DNA of 34,470 bases. Origin: Paracoccaceae bacterium (lineage in GTDB: Bacteria > Pseudomonadota > Alphaproteobacteria > Rhodobacterales > Rhodobacteraceae). Position 1 is the stretch's first letter; the number at the start of each line of letters is the position of its first letter. A model generated the notes under the pieces. That model was not told the origin of the DNA. It saw only the letters and a program-made list of their open reading frames with translations, and did not search any database. Location of the stretch: the NCBI GenBank assembly GCA_947371955.1, contig CANBRQ010000001.1:72313-106782 (forward strand), given 5' to 3'. Below are positions 17,218 through 27,831 of the stretch, one piece after another. The position numbers were made by a program, and so were the translations under genes.

Positions 17218-18336
17218 ATGAAACTCTCGATCGAACGCGCCACGCTTCTGAAGGCGCTGGCACAGGCGCAATCGGTGGTGGAACGCCGCAACACCATCCC
17301 GATTTTGGCGAACGTCCTGATCGAAGCCGAAGGCAATACCGTGTCCTTCCGCGCCACCGATCTGGACATTGAGGTCGTCGACCGCGCCCCAGCCATGGTA
17401 GAGCGGGCCGGGTCTACCACCGTATCTGCCGTGATGCTGCACGAAATCGTCCGCAAACTGCCGGATGGCGCGCTGGTCAGCCTGATTGACGACGCTGCCG
17501 CAGGCCGCCTTGCAATCGCCGCCGGCCGCTCCAACTTCAACCTCGCCACCTTGCCGAAGGAAGATTTCCCGGTGATGGCGTCGTCCGAATACGCCACCAA
17601 CTTCTCAGCGCCTGCGCCGGTGCTGCGGCGCCTGTTCGACAAGGCAAAGTTCGCAATTTCGACCGAGGAAACAAGGTATTACCTCAACGGCGTCTACATG
17701 CACGTCGCCAAATCCGCCGAGGGCCCTGCCTTGCGCTGTGTGGCGACCGACGGCCACCGGTTGGCGCAAATCGACGCGCCGCTGCCGGAAAACGCTGCCG
17801 GAATGCCCGGCGTGATCGTGCCCCGCAAGACGGTGGGAGAGTTGCGCAAACTTCTGGATGACGATGACGCGATGATAGACGTATCGGTGTCAGAAACCAA
17901 GATTCGGTTTAAAACTCCGGCACTTACGCTGACCTCCAAGGTCATCGACGGCACATTCCCCGACTATTCCCGTGTGATCCCGACCGGCAACACCCGCCGT
18001 CTGGAGGTGGACGCCGCCGAGTTCGCCAAGGCCGTCGACAGGGTTGCCACCGTCTCCTCCGAACGCTCCCGCGCGGTGAAGCTGACGCTGGAGGATGACC
18101 GCCTGATCCTGTCGGTGAACGCCCCCGATTCGGGCGCCGCCGAGGAAGAACTGGCCGTGGCCTATGATGCCGAACGTCTGGAAATTGGTTTCAACGCCAA
18201 GTACTTGCTGGAAATCGCAGGCCAGGTGGATCGGGAAAACGCCGTCTTCCTGTTCAACTCTTCCGGCGATCCGACCCTGATGCGCGAAGGCAATGACATG
18301 TCGGCCACCTCTGTCGTCATGCCGATGCGCGTGTGA
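17218..18336 (+). CDS. dnaN: DNA polymerase III beta subunit (sliding clamp)
   Basis: 372 aa, full length. It starts MKLSIERATLLKALAQAQSV. VVERRNTIPILANVLIEA and RATDLDIEV are family motifs, and the C-terminal end VVMPMRV matches the clamp terminus. A ring of two clamps holds Pol III on DNA. AAGGGA lies upstream of the ATG. It is between dnaA and recF, the conserved order. Confidence 0.96.
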   Translation: MKLSIERATLLKALAQAQSVVERRNTIPILANVLIEAEGNTVSFRATDLDIEVVDRAPAMVERAGSTTVSAVMLHEIVRKLPDGALVSLIDDAAAGRLAIAAGRSNFNLATLPKEDFPVMASSEYATNFSAPAPVLRRLFDKAKFAISTEETRYYLNGVYMHVAKSAEGPALRCVATDGHRLAQIDAPLPENAAGMPGVIVPRKTVGELRKLLDDDDAMIDVSVSETKIRFKTPALTLTSKVIDGTFPDYSRVIPTGNTRRLEVDAAEFAKAVDRVATVSSERSRAVKLTLEDDRLILSVNAPDSGAAEEELAVAYDAERLEIGFNAKYLLEIAGQVDRENAVFLFNSSGDPTLMREGNDMSATSVVMPMRV

Positions 18337-18343
18337 CCACCAG

Positions 18344-18393
18344 CCGGAGGCGCTGCCTCCGGACCTCCGGGATATTTGTGCCAGAATGAAAGG
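18344..18393 (+). repeat. Hairpin-bearing intergenic element between dnaN and recF
   Basis: CCGGAGGC-GCT-GCCTCCGG (18344-18362) is a perfect 8-bp stem with a 3-base loop, followed by CCTCCGGGATATTTGTGCC and a purine-rich AAAGG before recF. From memory, near-identical hairpin plus GGGATATTT tails recur between genes in Rhodobacteraceae genomes, so this is probably a family-wide repeat used as a stability or termination element. No second copy was seen in the window. Confidence 0.5.
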
Positions 18394-18402
18394 GGTTAGC
18401 CG

Positions 18403-19494
18403 GTGAGTGGTCTTGCCATAACCGCGCTTGGCCTGTCGCATTTCCGCAGCCACCGTGCCGCGACGTTGCAGTTTGACGGCCGCCCGGTGGCGATTTCGGG
18501 GCCGAATGGGGCGGGCAAAACCAATATCCTTGAGGCCATCTCATTGCTGTCACCTGGCCGGGGCCTGCGTCGCGCTACGACCGCAGAACTGGCACGGCGG
18601 CCCCAGGCCTTGGGGTGGAAGGTGCGGGCCGAGGTGCGGGGCCTGGGCGGCTCCTCCCACAAGGTCGAAACCTGGGCCGAGGGGGAGGGCGCGCGTGAGG
18701 TCCGCATTGACGACAAGGCCGCCAGCCAGACCGCCTTGGGCCGCATCCTCCGCATCCTGTGGTTGGTGCCGGCGATGGACCGACTATGGATAGAGGCGGC
18801 CGAGGGGCGGCGGCGCTTTCTGGACCGCATGACTCTCAGCTTCGCGCCCGATCATGCCGAGGTGTCCTTGGTCTATGAAAAGGCCATGCGCGACCGCAAC
18901 CGACTGCTGAAGGATGGCGTCACCGACCCGCACTGGTATGCCGCGCTGGAAAGCCAAATGGCAGAGGCGGGCAACCAAATTTCCTCCAACCGGCAAGCCG
19001 CCGTGGCCCGGCTGATGCAGGCCCAGAACGGGGCCGAGACGGCCTTCCCGCAGGCTGATCTGACGCTGCTTGGCCCGGACGGGGAGGAGCTGGAGGATCT
19101 GGCTCTGGCGCTTGCCCAGGGCCGCAGGCGCGATATGGCGGCGGGGCGGACACTGGTGGGGCCACACCGAACCGATCTGCACGCTACCTATAGGGCCAAG
19201 GGTGTCGCCGCCGACCAATGCTCGACAGGCGAGCAGAAGGCACTGCTGATCAGCCTGATCCTCGCCAACGCCCGGGCGCTGGCGGCAGACCTTGGCCAGC
19301 CGCCGGTTCTGCTGTTTGACGAAGTCGCCGCCCACCTCGACCAAGCCCGGCGCGCGGCGCTTTATGACGAAATTTGCCATTTGGGCGCACAAGCGCTGAT
19401 GACCGGGACGGAACCGGGGCTGTTTGACTCTCTGGGTACACGCGGCCAAAGTCTGACGGTGGTGGAAGAGGGCGGCGAGAGCCGGATCAGCTGA
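18403..19494 (+). CDS. recF: DNA replication and repair protein RecF
   Basis: 363 aa SMC-like ATPase. Walker A is SGPNGAGKTN (about 32-41), the signature region is CSTGEQKALLISLILANA, and Walker B is VLLFDEVAAHLD. LSHFRSHRAATLQF near the start is typical. It helps load RecA at gaps. The start is GTG with AAAGGGG upstream. The stop is immediately followed by the next gene's ATG. Confidence 0.95.
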   Translation: MSGLAITALGLSHFRSHRAATLQFDGRPVAISGPNGAGKTNILEAISLLSPGRGLRRATTAELARRPQALGWKVRAEVRGLGGSSHKVETWAEGEGAREVRIDDKAASQTALGRILRILWLVPAMDRLWIEAAEGRRRFLDRMTLSFAPDHAEVSLVYEKAMRDRNRLLKDGVTDPHWYAALESQMAEAGNQISSNRQAAVARLMQAQNGAETAFPQADLTLLGPDGEELEDLALALAQGRRRDMAAGRTLVGPHRTDLHATYRAKGVAADQCSTGEQKALLISLILANARALAADLGQPPVLLFDEVAAHLDQARRAALYDEICHLGAQALMTGTEPGLFDSLGTRGQSLTVVEEGGESRIS

Positions 19495-20019
19495 ATGGAC
19501 ATCGAACGCATTCCCGAATGGGCCTTGACCGAGGCGGATGATCGCCAGATCGCCGATCTGCTGGCGCGCTGCTTCAAGACGGATTTCGGCGGGCGGTCCT
19601 ATTTTGACAACCGTCAGCATCTGCGTCTGGTGTATCGGCAGGGCCGGATCGTCGGCCATATGGCCCTGCAATTTCGGGCCATGCGGCTTGACGAACGATC
19701 GGTCACAATCGCAGGGCTGGCAGATGTGGCCACAGATCCCGATTTTCGCGGACAGGGCATCGCCGGGCATCTGTTGCAGGTGGCGATCGCCGAGGCGAGT
19801 GCCAGCCTTGCGGAATTCTTCCTGTTGTTCGGCACGGCCGGGCTCTATCACGCCGCAGGCTTCCGGCGCGTGCGCAACCCGACGATCTGGGTCGAGATGC
19901 GCGGCAGCATCACGCGAGAGGTCCGCCGCACGCCGTCAAGCGATCTGATGGTCTTGCCGCTGCGTGGTGCCATCTGGGACGAAGCCGCCACACTTGATCT
20001 GTTGGGAAATGTATTCTGA
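19495..20019 (+). CDS. GNAT-family N-acetyltransferase
   Basis: 174 aa. The acetyl-CoA binding motif A is VATDPDFRGQGIAGHLLQVA (about 79-98), followed by LFGTAGLYHAAGFRRV (motif B). The N-terminal segment (FGGRSYFDNRQHLRLVYRQG) and overall shape somewhat recall NodA-type or aminoglycoside 2'-type GNATs. The substrate is unknown. It starts on the base after the recF stop and overlaps the next gene, so all three are probably one transcript. Confidence 0.85.
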   Translation: MDIERIPEWALTEADDRQIADLLARCFKTDFGGRSYFDNRQHLRLVYRQGRIVGHMALQFRAMRLDERSVTIAGLADVATDPDFRGQGIAGHLLQVAIAEASASLAEFFLLFGTAGLYHAAGFRRVRNPTIWVEMRGSITREVRRTPSSDLMVLPLRGAIWDEAATLDLLGNVF

Positions 20020-20642
20020 TGACGCTGGGCGCCGCTGAACTGGGACTATATGCGCTTGCCATGGCGGGCCTGTGGTGCGTGCCTGGGCCGGTTTGGGTGG
20101 CCCTGCTGGCCCGCTCGCTGTCGGGCGGCTTTGCCTCGGCCTGGCCGCTGGCAGTGGGCGTGACGCTGGGCGATTGCCTTTGGCCGGCGCTGGCCATTTT
20201 CGGCATGGGTTGGGTGCTGTCGGTCTATGGCGACGCTCTGCACATCCTGCGCTGGGTGGCGGCCTGCACCTTCGCGGTGATGGGGGTCTTGCTGATCACG
20301 AAGTCGGGTGCGCTGATGTCCGCTGACAGCAAGCTGACCCGGCCCGGGCGATTGGCAGGCTTCGCCACAGGTGTGGCCGCCGTGATCGGGAACCCCAAAG
20401 CTATTCTCTTCTATATGACTGTTCTTCCAGGATTTTTTGGCGATCTGTCACGCCTGACTGCAGCCGATATAGCCGCCGTATTGTCCGTGTCGGTCGCTGT
20501 CCCCTTGGCCGGCAACCTGTGCCTTGCCCTTTTCCTTGACCGCGCCCGCACGCTTCTGTCCAGCCCCGAACGGGTGCGCATGCTGAACCGCATCTCTGGG
20601 TGCCTTCTGATCCTTGTGGCTGCGGTGATTCCCTTCACCTGA
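20019..20642 (+). CDS. LysE-family amino-acid/metabolite exporter
   Basis: 207 aa, about six hydrophobic segments. Family marks are CVPGPVWVALLARSLSGGF near residue 20, GVTLGDCLWPALAIFG, and GNPKAILFYMTVLPGFF in the middle. It is an inner-membrane efflux carrier, with amino acids or homoserine-like compounds as the usual substrates; the actual substrate is not readable. It overlaps the acetyltransferase stop (TGATG). An acetylate-then-export pairing is possible but only contextual. Confidence 0.87.
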   Translation: MTLGAAELGLYALAMAGLWCVPGPVWVALLARSLSGGFASAWPLAVGVTLGDCLWPALAIFGMGWVLSVYGDALHILRWVAACTFAVMGVLLITKSGALMSADSKLTRPGRLAGFATGVAAVIGNPKAILFYMTVLPGFFGDLSRLTAADIAAVLSVSVAVPLAGNLCLALFLDRARTLLSSPERVRMLNRISGCLLILVAAVIPFT

Positions 20643-20664
20643 CCCTAAATCTTGTGTCCGGCAC

Positions 20665-20693
20665 GTGACATTCCCCCCCATTGCCGCTATAAA
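20665..20693 (+). promoter_or_regulatory. Promoter of gyrB
   Basis: GTGACA (20665-20670), 17 bases, TATAAA (20688-20693): one mismatch in each box with ideal spacing. Predicted start near 20700, about 23 bases before the gyrB ATG. Confidence 0.75.
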
Positions 20694-20707
20694 TTGCACG
20701 CTTATGA

Positions 20708-23170
<2,463 letters not shown>

Positions 23171-23190
23171 CTAAATCATTAAACCGGATC

Positions 23191-23216
23191 AAAAGGGGGT
23201 TTCGGCCCCCTTTTTT
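23191..23216. terminator. Bidirectional rho-independent terminator between gyrB and tRNA-Arg
   Basis: AAAAGGGGG (23191-23199), loop TTTCGG, CCCCCTTTT (23206-23214) with six T in a row for gyrB. The symmetric A-run gives a U-tract on the minus strand too, so it can also end the tRNA-Arg transcript. Confidence 0.9.
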
Positions 23217-23221
23217 CGGTC

Positions 23222-23297
23222 TGGTGACCCCGGGTGGATTCGAACCACCGACCTGCCGCTTAGGAGGCGGCCGCTCTATCCCCTGAGCTACGAGGCC
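23222..23297 (-). tRNA. tRNA-Arg (anticodon CCT)
   Basis: Full cloverleaf on the minus strand. Acceptor GGCCTCG pairs with CGGGGTC. D-arm AGCTC/GAGC; anticodon stem GCCGC/GCGGC around loop CTCCTAA (anticodon CCT, reads AGG). T-arm GGTGG-TTCGAAT-CCACC; discriminator A; CCA encoded. 76 bases. Confidence 0.95.
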
Positions 23298-23364
23298 ATA
23301 GACCTGCAGGGCTTGTCGCCGAAAACGCGATCTTGTGCAACGGATTTGGGATGCGGGGTTCTGG

Positions 23365-23403
23365 AAAAGAAAAGGGGGAGTGAATTTGGCCCACCACTCC
23401 CCC
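23365..23403 (-). terminator. Minus-strand rho-independent terminator
   Basis: GGGGGAGTG (23374-23382) and CACTCCCCC (23395-23403) form a perfect 9-bp stem with a 12-base loop. On the minus strand it is followed by TTTTCTTTT. No such T-run follows on the plus strand, so the direction is clear. Confidence 0.75.
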
Positions 23404-23477
23404 TCGGGTCCATTGCGTCTGGGTTGAGAGCTTGCAGGACGCAGCGGATATCGCCGGAACCCTTATCGGGCTCCGTT
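23365..23477 (-). ncRNA. Candidate small RNA upstream of tRNA-Arg
   Basis: On the minus strand a promoter-like pair (see 23484-23512) is followed by about 110 bases without a convincing protein and then a strong intrinsic terminator. Nothing annotated on this strand upstream explains that terminator, because the neighbouring gene is divergent. The ends are estimates. It is not recognisable to me as 4.5S, 6S or tmRNA. Expression is unproven. Confidence 0.4.
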
Positions 23478-23488
23478 AGCGGTAACAT
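23473..23488. promoter_or_regulatory. Probable GntR-type operator upstream of the LacI-family gene
   Basis: GTTAGCGGTAAC (23475-23486) has inverted GTTA/TAAC arms. Read on the minus strand it is ATGTTACCGCTAAC, close to the E. coli GntR operator as I recall it (ATGTTACC...TAACAT). The adjacent regulator resembles GntR, so autoregulation is likely. It overlaps the candidate small-RNA -10 box. Confidence 0.5.
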
Positions 23489-23512
23489 AGCGGCGAATCA
23501 GCGCTTGGACAA
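23484..23512 (-). promoter_or_regulatory. Candidate minus-strand promoter of the small RNA
   Basis: On the minus strand, TTGTCC (23512-23507), 17 bases, TATGTT (23489-23484). Four of six matches in each box with ideal spacing; predicted start near 23477. Confidence 0.35.
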
Positions 23513-23556
23513 GTGAAAGATTTGGCGCTAACAGTGAGGAAAAGAAGGGGATCGTC

Positions 23557-24591
23557 TTGACCAAGGCCACAAGCATCGACCCGCGCCGCACCCTGACGCT
23601 GCGTGACGTCTCCGAAGCGTCTGGCGTCAGTGAAATGACGGTCAGCCGCGTGCTGCGCAACCGGGGCGATGTCTCGGCCACCACGCGCGAACGTGTGCTG
23701 CAGGCGGCGCGGACGCTGGGCTACGTGCCCAACAAGATCGCGGGCGCCTTGGCCAGCCAGCGGGTCAATCTGGTGGGTGTCATCATCCCTTCGCTGTCGA
23801 ACATGGTCTTCCCCGAGGTGATGACCGGCATTTCCGAAATTCTCGACAACACCGGCCTGCAACCTGTCGTCGGGGTGACGAACTACCTGCCCGCCCGCGA
23901 AGAGGCGGTGCTGTATGAGATGCTGTCGTGGCGCCCGTCGGGTGTTATTCTGGCCGGGCTGGAGCATACGGCGGCGGCCCGCGCCATGCTGGCGCAGGCG
24001 GGCATTCCGATCGTCGAGATCATGGATATCGACGGACCAGTGGTGGACAGCGCCGTGGGCATCTCGCACCGTCGCGCCGGGCGTCAGATGGCCGAGGCGA
24101 TTGTCGCTTCGGGCTACAAGAACATCGCTTTCGTGGGCACCCAGATGCCCAACGACTTCCGCGCCAAGAAGCGGCTGGAAGGTTTCGAAGAGGCCTTGAA
24201 GCGCGCGGGAATGGCCTTGGTGGACCGGGAGTTCTACGATGGCGGTTCAGCTCTGCTGAAGGGGCGCGATATGACTGCGGCGGTGTTGCGCCGCAGTCCG
24301 GATGTCGATTTCCTGTATTATTCCAACGACATGATCGGGGCAGGAGGGCTTTTGTACTGCCTTGATCAAGGCATCGACGTGCCAGGCAAAGTGGGTCTTG
24401 CCGGCTTCAATGGTGTCGAACTGCTTGACGGCCTGCCGCGCCGACTGGCCACGATGGACGCCTGTCGTTTGGAAATCGGTCGCCGTGCCGCCCAGATCAT
24501 CGCGCGCCGGAATGAGGATCCGGACCTGGGGCCAGAGACGGTGGAACTGTTCCCCACACTGCAACCCGGCGACACGATCCGCCAGCGCTAG
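23557..24591 (+). CDS. LacI-family regulator resembling gluconate repressor GntR
   Basis: 344 aa. HTH is TLRDVSEASGVSEMTVSRVL (about 14-33), then the hinge YVPNKIAGALAS. The effector domain is strongly like E. coli GntR: IIPSLSNMVFPEVMTGI, LYEMLSWRPSGVILAG, AGIPIVEIMDIDGPVVDSAV, LAGFNGVELLDGLPRRLA. The start is TTG with GAAGGGG six bases upstream; no ATG fits. A GntR-like operator lies upstream. A plus-strand promoter may be TTGGAC (23505) with TAACAG (23529). No gluconate genes are nearby, so its targets are elsewhere. It ends tail-to-tail with mtaB, sharing CTAG. Confidence 0.88.
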   Translation: MTKATSIDPRRTLTLRDVSEASGVSEMTVSRVLRNRGDVSATTRERVLQAARTLGYVPNKIAGALASQRVNLVGVIIPSLSNMVFPEVMTGISEILDNTGLQPVVGVTNYLPAREEAVLYEMLSWRPSGVILAGLEHTAAARAMLAQAGIPIVEIMDIDGPVVDSAVGISHRRAGRQMAEAIVASGYKNIAFVGTQMPNDFRAKKRLEGFEEALKRAGMALVDREFYDGGSALLKGRDMTAAVLRRSPDVDFLYYSNDMIGAGGLLYCLDQGIDVPGKVGLAGFNGVELLDGLPRRLATMDACRLEIGRRAAQIIARRNEDPDLGPETVELFPTLQPGDTIRQR

Positions 24592-25859
24592 CCCAAAAGC
24601 CGTCCATCACGGTGGCCAAGGATCAGGGTGGTCAGGATCGCGCCTTCGGGTTGATCGGCTTCGAATGCCACCTCGGTGAACTGCGCCGTGCGACCCAACC
24701 GGGGCGTTTCGATCAGCACCTGATGCGTCGTCCCCACCTGTGCCTGCAAATGCCGCTGCAGCGCGACATCACCTGCATGACGCAGCTGTGCCGCCCGGGC
24801 CTTGATCTCTGGCCCCTTGACCTGCGGCATCCGCGCCGCAGGAGTGCCCTTGCGGGGGGAAAAGGGGAAGACATGCAGGAAGGTCAGACTGCAGTCTTCC
24901 ACCAGCTTCAAAGAGTTAGCGAACATCTCTTCGGTTTCTGTCGGGAAGCCGGCGATCAGGTCAGCCCCAAACACCATGTCAGGCCGCAAGGCACGCGTTT
25001 CCTCGCAGAAGCGGATCGAATCTTCCCGGGCATGGCGGCGCTTCATCCGCTTCAGAATCATGTTGTCGCCGGCTTGCAGGCTGAGGTGCAAATGCGGCAT
25101 CAGACGAGGCTCGGTCGCAATCGCCTCCATCAGCGCGGGATCGGCTTCAATGGAATCGATTGAGGAAATCCGCAGCCGGGCGATGCTGGTCAACCGCAAC
25201 AGTTTTAACACCAGATCCCCAAGATGCGGCGTGCCAGGCAGGTCCGCACCCCACGAGGTCAGGTCCACGCCGGTCAGAACAACCTCGGAAAAGCCTTTGT
25301 CCACCAGACGCTTGACCTGCTCCACCACCACGCCCGCCGGCACCGACCGAGAGTTCCCCCTGCCATAGGGAATGATGCAGAACGTGCAGCGGTGATCGCA
25401 GCCGTTCTGCACCTGAACATAGGCGCGCTGGCGGCCGAAGCCATCAATTAGATGGCCTGCCGTTTCGCGCACCGACATGATGTCGTCAACCTGAATCTTC
25501 TCGGTCGCGCCGATCAGATCAACGCCGCGCAAGCTATCCGTCAAGCCAGACCAAGTGTCAGCCTGCATCTTCTCGTGGTTGCCGATCACGCGGGTGACTT
25601 CCGCCATTTCGGCGAAAGTCTCGGGTTCGGTTTGCGCAGCACACCCGGTCACGATCACCGCTGCGCCGGGGTTCTCCCGCGCCAGACGGCGGATTTCCTG
25701 TTTGGCCTTGCGAACGGCCTCGGCCGTTACCGCACAGGTGTTCACAATCACTGCGCCGGACAGGCCCGCCGCTGCGGCCAGCTCTTTCATTGCTTCGGAC
25801 TCGTAGGCGTTCAAACGGCACCCAAGCGTCGCGAAGACCGGAGGTTTCAGCTCAGTCAT
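24588..25859 (-). CDS. mtaB: tRNA t6A37 methylthiotransferase MtaB
   Basis: 423 aa radical-SAM methylthiotransferase. The N-terminal UPF0004 domain has three cluster cysteines (Cys14 in TLGCRLN, Cys42 in NTCAV, Cys73 in TGCAAQ). The radical-SAM site is [16 protein letters not shown] (Cys154, 158, 161). A C-terminal TRAM-like part follows ([20 protein letters not shown]). The TLGCRLN start and GVDLTSWG favour the MtaB group over MiaB or RimO. It converts t6A37 to ms2t6A37 in tRNAs reading ANN codons. Its ATG overlaps the dapF stop. The two lysine tRNAs, which are expected MtaB substrates by their anticodons, lie just beyond dapF. Confidence 0.92.
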   Translation of the reverse strand: MTELKPPVFATLGCRLNAYESEAMKELAAAAGLSGAVIVNTCAVTAEAVRKAKQEIRRLARENPGAAVIVTGCAAQTEPETFAEMAEVTRVIGNHEKMQADTWSGLTDSLRGVDLIGATEKIQVDDIMSVRETAGHLIDGFGRQRAYVQVQNGCDHRCTFCIIPYGRGNSRSVPAGVVVEQVKRLVDKGFSEVVLTGVDLTSWGADLPGTPHLGDLVLKLLRLTSIARLRISSIDSIEADPALMEAIATEPRLMPHLHLSLQAGDNMILKRMKRRHAREDSIRFCEETRALRPDMVFGADLIAGFPTETEEMFANSLKLVEDCSLTFLHVFPFSPRKGTPAARMPQVKGPEIKARAAQLRHAGDVALQRHLQAQVGTTHQVLIETPRLGRTAQFTEVAFEADQPEGAILTTLILGHRDGRLLG

Positions 25860-26695
25860 GCGTTTGTCGCCAGATAGTCCGCCGAAAGCACACCGTCGAA
25901 GACATGCGCCACGGGCCCGGTCATCCAGACGCCATCTTCGCGCCAGTCAACCTCCAGCACACCACCATCCAGCTGCAGTGTCACCTTGCGCCCGGTCAGG
26001 CCGCGCAGATGTGCAGCCACAGCCGTGGCACAGGCACCTGATCCGCAGGCCAAAGTCACACCCGCCCCGCGTTCCCAAACGCGCATGCGTAAATGATCCG
26101 GCCCAGTGACCGAGGCAAATTCCACATTGGTGCGTTGCGGAAACAGCGGATCATGTTCCATTTGCGGCCCAAGGCCGCGCAGGTCCACGGCATCGGCATC
26201 GGGGACGAAGAAGACGCAATGCGGGTTGCCCATGCCAACCGCCACCGGGTCCCCGGCCAAGGGCAGATGCAACGTGTCGACAGCACCCGCCAAAGGCACC
26301 TCGGCCCAATCGCGTTGCGGGGCGCCCATGTTCACCGACACCCGCCCATCCGCCATCCGCCGCGCCGAAAGACGCCCGCGCGCCGTCACAAGCTCCACAG
26401 CCGTCAGCCTCGCGCCCCGCATCACATAGTCGGCGACACAGCGCGTGGCATTGCCGCAGGCACCGGCCCGGCTGCCATCACTGTTCCAGAAATCCAAAGC
26501 GAAATCCGCAACATCCGAGGACCTGATCTCGGCCAACTGATCAAAGCCGACCCCACGGTTCCGGTCGCCCAAAGCCTGTGCCAGTCCAGCCGTCACCACC
26601 GCCTCACGCCCACGCGAGTCGATCACGACGAAGTCATTGCCCGCCCCATGCATTTTCATGAAGGTCAGGCCAAAGGAGGAATCTGTGTTGCTCAT
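25856..26695 (-). CDS. dapF: Diaminopimelate epimerase
   Basis: 279 aa. It interconverts LL- and meso-diaminopimelate for lysine and peptidoglycan. Both catalytic cysteines are present: Cys80 in GACGNATRC and Cys217 in [25 protein letters not shown] at the N-terminus and GNPHCVFFV are family motifs. The frame is open for 19 codons upstream, but [10 protein letters not shown] fits family length. No ribosome-binding site is clear for any start, so the start is uncertain. It overlaps mtaB (ATGA). Confidence 0.92.
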   Translation of the reverse strand: MSNTDSSFGLTFMKMHGAGNDFVVIDSRGREAVVTAGLAQALGDRNRGVGFDQLAEIRSSDVADFALDFWNSDGSRAGACGNATRCVADYVMRGARLTAVELVTARGRLSARRMADGRVSVNMGAPQRDWAEVPLAGAVDTLHLPLAGDPVAVGMGNPHCVFFVPDADAVDLRGLGPQMEHDPLFPQRTNVEFASVTGPDHLRMRVWERGAGVTLACGSGACATAVAAHLRGLTGRKVTLQLDGGVLEVDWREDGVWMTGPVAHVFDGVLSADYLATNA

Positions 26696-26760
26696 GCCGG
26701 CCATATACGTGGATCGAAGGCTTTTTGCCAGTCTGCAAAGAAAATGTGACAAACCGCCCC

Positions 26761-26789
26761 TTGACCCTCCCGGATGACCTGCCTAATCA
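26761..26789 (+). promoter_or_regulatory. Promoter of tRNA-Lys(CTT)
   Basis: TTGACC (26761-26766), 17 bases, TAATCA (26784-26789), ending 12 bases before the tRNA. Same layout as the promoter of the second tRNA-Lys. Confidence 0.75.
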
Positions 26790-26801
26790 CGGCCTTGCAT
26801 G

Positions 26802-26877
26802 GGGCCGTTAGCTCAGTTGGTAGAGCAGCTGACTCTTAATCAGCTTGTCGCAGGTTCGAATCCTGCACGGCTCACCA
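26802..26877 (+). tRNA. tRNA-Lys (anticodon CTT)
   Basis: Cloverleaf: acceptor GGGCCGT/ACGGCTC; D-arm GCTC...GAGC; anticodon stem AGCTGA/TCAGCT around loop CTCTTAA; T-arm GCAGG-TTCGAAT-CCTGC; encoded CCA. 76 bases. Reads AAG. Confidence 0.96.
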
Positions 26878-26938
26878 TGCGAAAACTCCCCCAGTTCATC
26901 AAGTTGCCAAGCCACCGGAAAGAACTCAGAATGAGGGC

Positions 26939-26967
26939 TTGACGTCCCCCCGCGCTTTCCTTAGTCA
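26939..26967 (+). promoter_or_regulatory. Promoter of tRNA-Lys(TTT)
   Basis: TTGACG (26939-26944), 17 bases, TAGTCA (26962-26967), ten bases before the tRNA. It implies independent transcription of the two lysine tRNAs. Confidence 0.7.
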
Positions 26968-26977
26968 GCGCCACAGT

Positions 26978-27053
26978 GGGCCGGTAGCTCAGCCGGTAGA
27001 GCAACTGACTTTTAATCAGTAGGTCTCGGGTTCGGATCCCGACCGGCTCACCA
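26978..27053 (+). tRNA. tRNA-Lys (anticodon TTT)
   Basis: Cloverleaf: acceptor GGGCCGG/CCGGCTC; anticodon stem ACTGA/TCAGT with loop CTTTTAA; T-arm TCGGG-TTCGGAT-CCCGA; encoded CCA. 76 bases. Reads AAA and AAG. The accessory region begins directly after it, so its 3' end is a plausible integration site. Confidence 0.96.
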
Positions 27054-27058
27054 ATAAT

Positions 27059-27094
27059 AACAAGGGCTTAGTCGCGTGCGGCTAGGCCCTTGTT
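27059..27094 (+). terminator. Hairpin terminator after tRNA-Lys(TTT)
   Basis: AACAAGGGC (27059-27067) pairs perfectly with GCCCTTGTT (27086-27094), with weaker inner pairing, followed by GCTTTG. The T-run is short. Confidence 0.6.
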
Positions 27095-27237
27095 GCTTTG
27101 TGGGGCAGGGCTGGTGGCACACTGGTGGCGCGGCGCTGGTTCTTGTTTGAAGGCAAGGTCATCCTTTTCCTAAACATCGGTACTGTGCGAATCAGAACTG
27201 CAGCCAACAGAACAGCACTTTCTTCCTTTTGTCCTCA

Positions 27238-27723
27238 TCACCCGGCAAATCGGCCTTGGTCAAGCGGGCGGGCTTGGCCTAGGGCGGTCGGGGCTTCCAG
27301 CAGGGGTTGGACGCTGCGGGGGGTGGCTTTGGTGAAGCGGTGGGCGATTTGGGTGGGGGTGGCCTCGCCTAGGTCGCGGAGCGCCATGTGGACGGCGGTA
27401 ATTTGTTCGTGCAGGGATTTGGGCCATGGGGCTTTGGGGGTGCTGTCGGCCACCCCGACGTCAAGTTCGGTTTGGGTGGCTTGGGTTATGGCAGTCAGTC
27501 CTGCGGGGTTTTGGTAGGCGGGGCGACCGGGCGTTCAAAGCGGTAGTCATCGTTCTGCGCATCCGAGGCGGCGGGCTTGGGACGTCCATGCCCAGCAGCT
27601 GCGTGAGTTCGATTTCGGACTGCGGAAAATTGGCGCGCTCACTGCCGCCAGAGGCCGTCCAACGGGAAATGAAGAGGCCGATATCCAAAGGGCGTTCAGA
27701 TCAACGAAAGATAGGGCGTTGAT
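27238..27723 (-). pseudogene. Remnant of a large class I SAM-dependent DNA methyltransferase (internal deletion and frameshifts)
   Basis: Pieces in three minus-strand frames join into one degraded protein. Near 27723-27690: INALSFVDLNAL. Near 27688-27555: FISRWTASGGSERANF then EIELTQLLGMDVP. Near 27550-27490: AQNDDYRFERPV, in another frame. The last frame ends with APWPKSLHEQITAVHMAL, PTQIAHRFTKATP and a GQARPLDQGRFAG terminus. From memory these match the extreme N-terminus and C-terminal winged-helix-like end of Eco57I/MmeI-like methyltransferases of roughly 900 aa; the whole catalytic core is missing. The family name is recollection, not a search result. It lies 185 bases beyond tRNA-Lys. 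Confidence 0.55.
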
Positions 27724-27831
27724 GGCGTGCCGCGCTGGGCTTGGCAAGCGTTTCATCCCTTTCGAGTAGATTGTCCCGTGCCGCCTGTAAGCCTAGCCCC
27801 GCAGCATCGCTTGTTAGATGTGAGATAGGCT

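Noticed and set aside
27112-27131. Short direct repeat CTGGTGGCAC / CTGGTGGCGC after the tRNA-Lys terminator
   Set aside because: Only 9 of 10 bases in two copies; too short to call an attachment site without a second copy.
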